Notes under the pieces: model-generated
The model's database searches: none
Told to the model about the DNA's origin: nothing
What the model saw: only the letters and a program-made list of their open reading frames with translations
Part shown: piece by piece, positions 1 to 5,249 of the stretch
Layout of the letters: every line of letters starts with the position of its first letter
Numbering within the stretch: the stretch's first letter is position 1
DNA from: Methanobacteriota archaeon
GTDB lineage: Archaea; Thermoplasmatota; Poseidoniia; Poseidoniales; Thalassarchaeaceae
Reading direction: 5' to 3'
Assembly (NCBI GenBank): GCA_014384685.1
Contig: JACNFL010000218.1
Coordinates: 1 to 5,249 of the forward strand
DNA length: 5,249 nt
Translations under genes and position numbers: made by a program

Positions 1-411
1 ATGGCAATGTTGATGATAATTTTCTCAGAATCTGGATTTGCAGTAATACGCCAGTTGGAGTATGCATTCAGGCTTCCTGAATCTTGCAAGAAAGACCCAG
101 AGTATGTCACTCAATTTGATAATATGTTGAATGGACATCTTGTCCATACAGTTGGAATCTTTAGTTTGGTAATTTTCTGTGCAATGCTAGCCCTGAAATT
201 CGATGACTTAATCCTTGATTTAGTAGCGATATTTGGTTCTTCACAATGGAGCGGCCAAGTACAAGAGTCTCTTGAGTTGCAATTGACTTATGGTAAAGTA
301 ATATCAGCTATGTTGATGTTGATTTTCGTTGCAGGATTGAAATATATTCTACCATGGAACCGCATTGCTTCATTCATCGAATCATATCTTCCAGACTTGT
401 CATCTGATTGA
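1..411 (+). CDS. Hypothetical membrane protein (possibly 5'-truncated at window edge)
   Basis: I do not recognise this protein and propose no function. The reading frame is open from the first base, which happens to be ATG, so the gene may start here (ATGs at residues 1, 3 and 5) or continue upstream; the 136 residues visible are a minimum. Two clear hydrophobic segments are present, at about residues 48-66 and 100-117, with a shorter hydrophobic stretch at residues 3-16, so it is probably an integral membrane protein with two or three helices. The loop between the two clear segments (about 67-99) is polar and slightly acidic. The C-terminus, after a Lys-Tyr-Ile-Leu-Pro-Trp-Asn boundary at 114-120, is short and ends in Ser-Ser-Asp. 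The gene ends with TGA and faces the end of the leftward operon with only 8 bp between the two stops. I see no catalytic motif. I am fairly sure it is coding, because it is a full-length open frame with convincing membrane segments and no better competing frame. Confidence 0.6.
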   Translation: MAMLMIIFSESGFAVIRQLEYAFRLPESCKKDPEYVTQFDNMLNGHLVHTVGIFSLVIFCAMLALKFDDLILDLVAIFGSSQWSGQVQESLELQLTYGKVISAMLMLIFVAGLKYILPWNRIASFIESYLPDLSSD

Positions 412-419
412 ATACCCAA

Positions 420-689
420 CTAATTTGTTGCTGCAAAATGAATTGCGTGAGTTAGTAATCTAGCCATTGAAAATCCAAGAATGGGAAGTCCACAAATGAT
501 AAGCGGAACCTGAATTAACCCAGGTAGAGCAAGATCAACCGCAAGCGCTGGGGCAATCATCAATACAGAGGCTCCAACGCAAGCGATTGAAACAAACTTT
601 TCCAAACCTGTTGGATATACTTGCTGACCCTCAAGTTCTACCCCTGGCATAGGTTGTGCACCTTCGCATACGTCCTGTGAATCACTCAC
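420..689 (-). CDS. Small two-helix membrane protein, last gene of the Roadblock operon
   Basis: This is an unrecognised 89-residue protein. The N-terminal 30 residues are polar and acidic, with one Cys at 8. They are followed by a hydrophobic segment at about 32-51, a short turn around Asp52-Pro56, and a second hydrophobic segment at about 57-75, then a short His-containing tail. It is therefore probably a helical hairpin in the membrane with both termini on the same side. I chose the GTG at 689 because GAGGTG lies 6 nt upstream and overlaps the stop codon of the preceding gene, the same design as the previous junction. The frame is open further up, to an ATG at 725 and a TTG at 731, but those starts would overlap the large gene by 26-32 bp and GAGG abuts the ATG with no spacer. 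As the last gene of the operon it could tether the upstream soluble proteins to the membrane; that role is inferred from context only. It ends with TAG, 8 bp from the convergent gene. Confidence 0.7.
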   Translation of the reverse strand: MSDSQDVCEGAQPMPGVELEGQQVYPTGLEKFVSIACVGASVLMIAPALAVDLALPGLIQVPLIICGLPILGFSMARLLTHAIHFAATN

Positions 690-695
690 AATATA

Positions 696-701
696 CACCT
701 C
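696..701 (-). promoter_or_regulatory. Shine-Dalgarno GAGGTG that sets the GTG start at 689
   Basis: GAGGTG overlaps two bases of the TGA stop (702-700) of the large coiled-coil gene and is followed by a 6-nt spacer and GTG at 689-687. The spacing is ideal, and the layout repeats that of the previous junction in the operon. It supports a shorter 89-residue product over the longer open frame that starts at 731 or 725. Confidence 0.65.
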
Positions 702-3700
702 ACAATTCAAGGTCGGAAAGTTCATCCTCAAGGGAGGATAACTCAGAGCGATGTTCAGGATTTACTGGTGGCTCTACACCATTAATCGTATCATCTCGAG
801 TAGATGATGCTGAATCCATTTCTGCTAACTGCATATCAATGTCTGCCAAGTCACTAATTTCTTCAACGGTTCCAAGCACCTCAGAATCGGGTAAGCCAAT
901 GGTCATCCTACTGGTAAGATCAACGCCATCGCTATCACTTGGGGCATCTATTGGTTCCCATGTTTGACTTGAATCAGTTGGTTGTACATCATTTGCAGCG
1001 ACAATTGGAGATGATTCCGTTTGTTGTGAATCTGAACTTGGATTCATATGAGCAACGGCTGCATTATTGATTTCTGGTCGCTCAACGGCAGTAAGTGAAT
1101 GTGATTCAAATGGTAACATTCCACTATTTTGGAAGGTCCATAAATCTCCAATTGGAACTTCACCAGTAAGGCCACTTACCTCTAGGCGATACTTCAATTG
1201 CTCTAGGACTTCAACTGTACCTTCCAAGCCAACTGCTTCACCAGTAGTCCTTTGGTCAGACTCAATGTAAATTTCATCTAGCGCGTGTTGAATCAATCTG
1301 CGTACCTCTTTTGAAACAGCAGGGAGTGCTTCTGGCATGTGAGATATCTTTTCTAGATGTTCAATTTGTTCGCTGGGTAAGCCAAGTTCTGACATTTGAC
1401 GCAATACTTCTCTGAGATGCATCAACATCGTGACCGATTGCTCGTAATCATTGAGTAGGTTTTCTAGGTCAAGGACAACATTGGATACTGTTTCTGCAAG
1501 TTTGTGCTCCAACCTGTTCTGAACAGACCACCGAGTCAACCCTCGGACTGTATCTGCCGTTTCGGGAGCCTGCTGACTTAGTAAATCCATGACTTCTGTA
1601 GAAAGTAGGTATCGTGGTGTTTGAGCGACCTCGTCAACAGTGTGCTGAATTACTTGCAAGCCGCGCTCAACTGCCCGGTCAAGCAAAACTACGCTGAAAC
1701 CGCGTGAACGAGCTGATGTCATTCGTGATAATACTGGCTCAAGCATCGCTAATCCAGATTCGTCACCAAGTAAAGCACGGGCCAACGGTTCTTCTGAGAG
1801 GCGGGCCCGGATACGATCCGCTTCTGCAATATCAGCAAGAGCAAGTTCATGTGCAGATTCTAGATCTTCTGATTGTTCTATCAGCATTCTTAACTCGGCT
1901 TCTGATGCACCTCTGCGGGTGTCAAGATCACCGAGTTCACGCATTAGTTGACGACGTTCCTCCATCAATTCACGGAGTTCCGATTGCAATAGTGTGTGCT
2001 TTCTATCCATTTCAGCACAACGAAGTCGTTCCTCCTCAACCATTCCGCGGCTTGAGTGTAAATCTCCTTCTATTGAGGTTAGTTCATCTCTTCGTTGCTC
2101 AACTTGGCGTTCAAGTTCGTTGAGTTCTGCAGTTGCACCGCGATGACGCTCTCTCTGTGCCCCCACCTGTTCGTGCAATACCCTCTGTACTCTCTCATCA
2201 TCATCTATGATTCGCCTTACTTCAGTCAAACGGGATTCAGAGGTCTCAAGTTCTGACTTTACTCTAACCTCCTCAGCAAGTAATCCCTCTAAGGCAGTGA
2301 GCAATTCCTTGCGAGATTCCATTTCTCCAAGAGCAGATGCCATCTCTTCGGCTCGTTTCTTTACTTGGTTCTCCAATTCTGCCACTCGACGAGCAAGGCG
2401 TTCAGCTCGAGCAGATTGTTCTTCACCAATCTGTTCCTTTTCACGAATTTTTACCGAGGAATCATCAAGTTGGGATGAAAGTGACATGCGCTCATCTCGG
2501 CCTTCTTCAAGAAGTTCTTGCAGTGCTGAAAGTTCGGTTTTTAGTTGGTCACGTTGAGTTCTTGTATCCTCAACTTTTTCCTGCATCTTAGTACTCTCTT
2601 TTTCCAATCTAGCAACATCATTTGCTTGAGTGTGGATTCTGGCTTGTAACTCTGCAACAACTGGACCCATCAGACTCTTTCGTGTCGTGCCAGGCAAACC
2701 ATCGGCAGCCACCCCATCATCAACAAGTTTCCAATTTTGGCGTCCACTTTGCATTGATTCAAAACCAAGTTCAAATCCATACAAAACTTCCAAACGGCCT
2801 TTCAGTAGGCTTTTTCTGTCCTCACTTCTAGTACGGCATGAGGCAAGGGAATCACAGAAATTACGGAGCGACCAATCCTCAACAGTACTTGATCTTAGAA
2901 GTAATCTCATTGCCCTATCAAGCCTAACGAGACGAAGACGATTAGAGGATGATGTCGCATTTGTAACCGCCTTCTCAGTAGAGGTTATTCCCTGGCTACG
3001 AATTCCAACAGGGATACCATCAATCAAGGTGATTGCAACAGTAATTCCAGCAGTAGGAACCGATTCTAGATAACCTGTGGTAGAATCTTCCTTAGCCATT
3101 TTCAAAGCAGAAAGTGTCTGGTCAATTCCGCTCTTGGAATCTTTGATGGAGGTTCCTTCCGGTAGTGGTTCACCTGCATCATCGCCGGCCAAGCCGGATG
3201 ATTCCGTCTTCAACATCGCTGCAGCGTTTGCTAACAATGCGGTGTGGTCCGCCTCAGAATCAGTCCATACTGCAATTGCAGAATCGCCTGCTGGGGCGAC
3301 TAAAAGAGAACCATCAACAAGAGAAAGTGAGGAGGCAAGGGGTCGCTCTTGCCCCATACCTTTAGCAAATGATTCCATTGCATTGAGGTGGTTTTGAACC
3401 ATGATTGTAAATTCTTCAGAATCAGCGGGAAGTGTTCCTTCTGTGTGTACAAGCATTCCTTCCTCAAGCGCACATGCCCCTCTAGTAACATCACTCTTTG
3501 CAAGTGTTTCAATTAGTAATGCAAGATCCTTAGTGGGAATATGACCCTCTATCCTTGGCATGGGGAGCAGAGTTCCTAATGCTGCAGGGTCAACGAATGC
3601 CTCAAGCAAACCTCGAGCCACTTGCTCAAACTCAGATTGAGTCCAAATCACAGCTCTTGCTCTCAAATCCATTGATTTGGAAAGAGTGCGTAATTCAGTG

Positions 3701-3915
3701 CGAGCATCTTCTGCTGCAACAAATTTCTTGTTTTTACTAGAATCTGCTAGCCATCCAGCCGAATCGCCGGCACAAATAAGGCGATGACCCACGGGATTCT
3801 TTGCTCTCGGCTTGAAGTAAGTTATCGCCCCGAAATCAAATGGGAAAGTTTTCAATTCCACATTCAAATCTATTTCTCCATCAACCGGTTCGCCCATTGG
3901 TAGTTCAAACATCAT
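700..3915 (-). CDS. Large coiled-coil protein with N-terminal Roadblock/LC7-like domain and acidic disordered tail
   Basis: This 1071-residue protein matches no named family I know. Layout: residues 1-126 are a mixed, probably globular region of unknown fold. Residues 127-238 follow the Roadblock/LC7 plan: helix 127-140, strand pair around GACALEEGMLVHTEG (146-160), long helix 166-187, strands 193-218 with the VDGSLLVAPAGDSAIAVW hairpin, and final helix 224-238. Residues 240-280 look like a linker. Residues 281-415 include a hydrophobic strand pair (ITVAITLIDGIPVGI, 291-305) and helices. Residues 418-710 are a long charged coiled coil rich in Glu, Arg, Leu and Gln. Residues 711-910 are helical but less charged. 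Residues 945-1071 are Ser/Asp/Glu-rich and probably disordered. There is no Walker A motif, signal peptide or membrane helix, so I expect a cytoplasmic scaffold rather than an SMC-type ATPase. ATGs at 3915 and 3912 are adjacent; 3912 is slightly better spaced from GAGGTGAT. Its gene starts 1 bp after the stop of the small Roadblock gene, suggesting stoichiometric assembly. Coding is certain; function is unknown. Confidence 0.9.
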   Translation of the reverse strand: MMFELPMGEPVDGEIDLNVELKTFPFDFGAITYFKPRAKNPVGHRLICAGDSAGWLADSSKNKKFVAAEDARTELRTLSKSMDLRARAVIWTQSEFEQVARGLLEAFVDPAALGTLLPMPRIEGHIPTKDLALLIETLAKSDVTRGACALEEGMLVHTEGTLPADSEEFTIMVQNHLNAMESFAKGMGQERPLASSLSLVDGSLLVAPAGDSAIAVWTDSEADHTALLANAAAMLKTESSGLAGDDAGEPLPEGTSIKDSKSGIDQTLSALKMAKEDSTTGYLESVPTAGITVAITLIDGIPVGIRSQGITSTEKAVTNATSSSNRLRLVRLDRAMRLLLRSSTVEDWSLRNFCDSLASCRTRSEDRKSLLKGRLEVLYGFELGFESMQSGRQNWKLVDDGVAADGLPGTTRKSLMGPVVAELQARIHTQANDVARLEKESTKMQEKVEDTRTQRDQLKTELSALQELLEEGRDERMSLSSQLDDSSVKIREKEQIGEEQSARAERLARRVAELENQVKKRAEEMASALGEMESRKELLTALEGLLAEEVRVKSELETSESRLTEVRRIIDDDERVQRVLHEQVGAQRERHRGATAELNELERQVEQRRDELTSIEGDLHSSRGMVEEERLRCAEMDRKHTLLQSELRELMEERRQLMRELGDLDTRRGASEAELRMLIEQSEDLESAHELALADIAEADRIRARLSEEPLARALLGDESGLAMLEPVLSRMTSARSRGFSVVLLDRAVERGLQVIQHTVDEVAQTPRYLLSTEVMDLLSQQAPETADTVRGLTRWSVQNRLEHKLAETVSNVVLDLENLLNDYEQSVTMLMHLREVLRQMSELGLPSEQIEHLEKISHMPEALPAVSKEVRRLIQHALDEIYIESDQRTTGEAVGLEGTVEVLEQLKYRLEVSGLTGEVPIGDLWTFQNSGMLPFESHSLTAVERPEINNAAVAHMNPSSDSQQTESSPIVAANDVQPTDSSQTWEPIDAPSDSDGVDLTSRMTIGLPDSEVLGTVEEISDLADIDMQLAEMDSASSTRDDTINGVEPPVNPEHRSELSSLEDELSDLEL

Positions 3916-3923
3916 ATCACCTC
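3916..3923 (-). promoter_or_regulatory. Shine-Dalgarno GAGGTGAT spanning the stop codon of the upstream gene
   Basis: GAGGTGAT is a long match to the conserved anti-Shine-Dalgarno 3' end of 16S rRNA. It contains the TGA stop (3919-3917) of the small Roadblock gene. It directly abuts the first ATG (3915) and leaves 3 nt before the second ATG (3912), or 7 nt when counted from GAGG. This favours the second ATG as the start and suggests that ribosomes finishing one gene begin the next. Confidence 0.75.
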
Positions 3924-4267
3924 AATAAATCCTCTATTACACTCGTTCTCGCTCGCACTTCATGTCTTAGTCTACCAATATTGGCTGTGCCTTGACTAGA
4001 GACAAAGAGGGAAAATCCACCAGAGAGTGGGGCTATGATAATGTTGCCAGATTCTGATTCCACCCAGAACTGTTGCAACTCACCTATGCTAGCTTGTGAG
4101 GAGGCTCGGCCTATCTCCCTAAGAGAATCAGAAAGACCGTGTGAAATTTCTATACCCTTCAATTCCGGAGTCAGGAAGGTGGCTATTTCGTTCATATCCA
4201 CATCAACGACTGAAGCTGCTTGAACGCCATCAATGCGTCCGAATGTAGCCAGTAATCTCTGTAGCAT
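3917..4267 (-). CDS. Small Roadblock/LC7 domain protein (MglB-like), first gene of the operon
   Basis: This 116-residue protein is a single Roadblock/LC7 domain. Visible hallmarks are the first helix leading into GRIDGVQAASVVDVD (residues 10-24, the typical 'GV-x-A-a-vvd' entry), a middle helix around 44-58, the strand ending in WVESESGNIIIAPL (68-81), the GGFSLFVSS strand (83-91), and the closing ANIGRLRHEVRAR helix (95-107), which closely resembles the conserved 'AN-x-G-x-x-R' end of the family. Roadblock proteins form dimers that regulate or scaffold Ras-like GTPases (MglB for MglA) or act in larger complexes; which applies here is not visible. I chose ATG at 4267 because GGGAG lies 5 nt upstream and the family usually starts just before this first helix. 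The frame stays open to an ATG at 4288 and a GTG at 4291, which would add 7-8 residues and lack a good ribosome site. Its stop codon is embedded in the ribosome site of the large coiled-coil gene, whose own Roadblock-like domain is a plausible dimer partner. Confidence 0.85.
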   Translation of the reverse strand: MLQRLLATFGRIDGVQAASVVDVDMNEIATFLTPELKGIEISHGLSDSLREIGRASSQASIGELQQFWVESESGNIIIAPLSGGFSLFVSSQGTANIGRLRHEVRARTSVIEDLLR

Positions 4268-4272
4268 GTCCA

Positions 4273-4277
4273 CTCCC
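4273..4277 (-). promoter_or_regulatory. Shine-Dalgarno GGGAG supporting the ATG at 4267
   Basis: GGGAG is followed by a 5-nt spacer (TGGAC) and ATG at 4267-4265. No comparable purine-rich site lies before the upstream alternatives at 4288 (ATG) and 4291 (GTG), so this site decides the start of the small Roadblock gene. Confidence 0.55.
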
Positions 4278-4322
4278 TGAAAATACATCACGTCGCCTAC
4301 GCCTTCAAGAGGTTTTGCGCAT

Positions 4323-4341
4323 CCGGCCCCTAAAGGGCCGG
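4323..4341. repeat. GC-rich hairpin in the leader of the Roadblock operon
   Basis: CCGGCCCCTAAAGGGCCGG has perfect 7-bp arms (CCGGCCC / GGGCCGG) around a 5-nt loop and stands out as strongly GC-rich in an AT-rich intergenic region. It lies 55 bp upstream of the preferred ATG of the small Roadblock gene, so if transcribed it would form a stable stem in the leader RNA. It could be an attenuator, an RNA-stability element, a protein-binding palindrome or a terminator against transcription from the right. No U-run follows on either strand, so a simple terminator is not favoured. Confidence 0.5.
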
Positions 4342-4356
4342 TTTGGGTAGTAAAAT

Positions 4357-4394
4357 CAATTCGCCAACTGAAAAATCAGGATTTTAGCGAATTG
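4357..4394. repeat. Nested inverted repeat upstream of the Roadblock operon
   Basis: The outer arms CAATTCGC (4357-4364) and GCGAATTG (4387-4394) are perfect 8-bp complements. Inside them sits a second inverted repeat, AAAATC-AG-GATTTT (4372-4385). Together they could form a cruciform or stem in RNA, or be two superimposed binding sites in the operon's promoter region. The A/T-rich inner part could also hold the TATA-like element for leftward transcription. The symmetry is seen directly; the function is inference. Confidence 0.45.
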
Positions 4395-4434
4395 GAGTGT
4401 TTTTTCACGCCTGATGCGACCATTATTTCATCGA

Positions 4435-4483
4435 AAAAAACTAAATTTCTAATGAGTGAATTTTCAATTGAAAAAACTAAATT
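4435..4483. repeat. 13-bp direct repeat AAAAAACTAAATT, two copies
   Basis: AAAAAACTAAATT occurs at 4435-4447 and again at 4471-4483, 36 bp apart. A-rich sequence followed by CTAAATT loosely resembles an archaeal BRE plus TATA-box core, so the pair could be tandem rightward promoters for the thiolation gene or repeated regulator sites. The second copy overlaps both 14-bp palindromes described separately. The base match is exact, but in such A-rich DNA part of it could be chance. Confidence 0.4.
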
Positions 4484-4494
4484 CCAATTGGAAT
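4461..4494. promoter_or_regulatory. Twin 14-bp perfect palindromes centred on CAATTG (putative operator)
   Basis: TTTTCAATTGAAAA (4461-4474) and ATTCCAATTGGAAT (4481-4494) are each perfect 14-bp palindromes with the same CAATTG core, and their centres are exactly 20 bp apart, about two turns of the helix. This is the layout expected for two dimeric regulators bound side by side on one face of the DNA. They lie between the divergent operon and the thiolation gene, ending 57 bp before the ATG at 4552, and could control either or both. No regulator gene is in the window, so its identity is unknown. Confidence 0.5.
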
Positions 4495-4551
4495 ATTCAG
4501 TAATCTCTTGACACGCTCATTTGAAAACAAACGGCTGAGTGGCTCAAATCA

Positions 4552-5249
4552 ATGAGTGCAATCACTGTTGCAACTTGCAGCCGCTGTCAAAGCCAAGCGG
4601 TGATTCATCAACGATACAGTGGAGTTCACCTCTGTCATCGCCACCTCGAGGACTCTATTCGTAAGAGAACATCCAAAGCAATGCGTGAACAATTAAAACT
4701 TCCAAAAAATGCTAGAAAAGAAGATGGGTCCCCCAGAATAATTCTTGTATGTATTTCCGGCGGAAAGGATTCAGCAGTCCTCCTTGATATGATGGTCAAA
4801 ATTCTAGGGCCAAGAAGAGACATTGAATTGGTAGCAGGAACTGTTGATGAAGGCATTGATGGATACCGCGCACCCTCAATGGTGAAAGCGCTTGAACTTG
4901 CTGAAAGCCATGGGATTAGAGTTGAAACCATATCCTATCCTGAACTTGATTTCTCTCGTATGGATGAAGTTGTTGACATGATGGATGATTTAGCATCTGC
5001 AAACAAAGAGGCAAACGGCCTCAAAGCCTGCTCATACTGCGGAGTATTTCGCCGTCAAGGATTGAATGAGTTGGCGAAGCGAGTTGGTGCAGAATGGATG
5101 GCTCTTGGCCACAACTTGGACGACACCGCACAAACGATTCTGATGAATTTACTGAAAGGTGAGGTTGACAGAACAATCAGGTTGGCCCCGCACACATGCG
5201 CTCCAATCGATGGACTACTGCCACGAATAGTACCTCTAAGATGGGTCCC
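4552..5249 (+). CDS. ncsA: tRNA 2-thiolation protein of the NcsA/TtuA (Ctu1/Ncs6) family, 3' end beyond the window
   Basis: This enzyme activates a tRNA uridine with ATP and transfers sulfur from a ubiquitin-like carrier (TtuB/SAMP type in relatives) to give 2-thiouridine. Visible in the 232 residues present: an N-terminal zinc finger with C9-x2-C12 and C28-x2-H31, the PP-loop SGGKDS at 69-74, VDEGIDGYR at 98-106 (a family signature), the C160-x2-C163 pair in CSYCGVFRR that binds the Fe-S cluster in TtuA, and GHNLDDTAQT at 186-195. The frame runs off the window; the family is usually 300-320 residues, so the last third Fe-S cysteine and the C-terminal zinc finger are missing here simply because of the cut. 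An in-frame stop at 4522 leaves ATG 4552 as the only sensible ATG start. No good Shine-Dalgarno precedes it (weak GAGTGG at 4537), so it may be translated from a short or leaderless transcript. I cannot tell U34 (NcsA) from U54 (TtuA) specificity by eye; the symbol ttuA is an equal alternative. Confidence 0.93.
   Translation, partial: MSAITVATCSRCQSQAVIHQRYSGVHLCHRHLEDSIRKRTSKAMREQLKLPKNARKEDGSPRIILVCISGGKDSAVLLDMMVKILGPRRDIELVAGTVDEGIDGYRAPSMVKALELAESHGIRVETISYPELDFSRMDEVVDMMDDLASANKEANGLKACSYCGVFRRQGLNELAKRVGAEWMALGHNLDDTAQTILMNLLKGEVDRTIRLAPHTCAPIDGLLPRIVPLRWV

Noticed and set aside
1786..2664. Coiled coil as part of an SMC/Rad50-type ATPase
   Set aside because: No Walker A, Walker B or ABC signature is visible at either end of the protein, and the N-terminal region looks like Roadblock rather than an ATPase head.
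656..3397. Several rightward open frames of 60-147 codons lying opposite the large coiled-coil gene
   Set aside because: They are antisense shadows: rich in Ser, Arg, Cys and Phe in the way expected from reading Glu/Leu/Arg-rich coiled-coil codons backwards, lacking ribosome sites and domain-like sequence.
4323..4341. Hairpin as a classical intrinsic terminator
   Set aside because: No U-run follows on either strand, and no gene ends close upstream of it on either strand.
4452..4511. 19-codon open frame (ATG 4452 to TGA 4511) upstream of the thiolation gene, sharing AATGAGTG with the real start exactly 99-100 bp further on
   Set aside because: It is too short to support, has no ribosome site and runs through both palindromes; the shared 8-mer is probably chance.
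4635..4931. Leftward 98-codon open frame
   Set aside because: It lies entirely opposite the thiolation gene, whose zinc finger and PP-loop motifs prove the rightward frame is the coding one.
4552..5249. Assignment to TilS or TtcA instead of NcsA/TtuA
   Set aside because: The N-terminal C-x2-C / C-x2-H zinc finger together with VDEGIDGYR and CSYCGVFRR is characteristic of the TtuA/Ncs6 group; TilS lacks the zinc finger and TtcA lacks this N-terminus.
1..5249. CRISPR arrays, insertion sequences, tRNA or rRNA genes
   Set aside because: I saw no regularly spaced repeats, transposase-like frame, terminal inverted repeats, or cloverleaf/rRNA sequence on either strand.

Overview
The window reads as a piece of an archaeal chromosome, most likely a planktonic euryarchaeote of the Thermoplasmatota / Marine Group II (Poseidoniales) type. 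This rests on three things: an archaeal/eukaryotic-type tRNA 2-thiolation enzyme with an N-terminal zinc finger, Roadblock/LC7 proteins, and strong GAGGTGAT-type Shine-Dalgarno sites at tightly packed gene junctions. The lineage is an inference. An Asgard or other archaeon, or a bacterium with a TtuA homologue, cannot be excluded from this sequence alone.

Layout. At the left edge (1-411, + strand) is the end or whole of an unrecognised membrane protein. It converges, with an 8-bp gap, on a leftward three-gene operon. In transcription order the operon encodes a small Roadblock/LC7 protein (4267-3917), a 1071-residue protein with an N-terminal Roadblock-like domain, a coiled coil of about 290 residues and an acidic disordered tail (3915-700), and a small two-helix membrane protein (689-420). 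Both internal junctions share one design: a strong Shine-Dalgarno lies across the upstream stop codon, so translation is probably coupled. This also moves the likely start of the last gene to a GTG at 689.

The operon is separated by about 280 bp from a divergently transcribed gene, ncsA/ttuA (4552 to beyond the right edge), for tRNA U34 or U54 2-thiolation. The intergenic region is rich in symmetry: two perfect 14-bp palindromes with centres 20 bp apart, a 13-bp A-rich direct repeat, a nested inverted repeat, and a GC-rich hairpin in the operon leader.

How the genes may work together (inference). The two Roadblock domains could form a heterodimer at the base of a long coiled-coil arm, and the small membrane protein could tether the assembly. 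Roadblock dimers usually serve Ras-like GTPases, but no GTPase is present here, so any partner lies elsewhere. This uncharacterised Roadblock / coiled-coil / membrane operon is the most interesting content. ncsA looks like an ordinary housekeeping neighbour.
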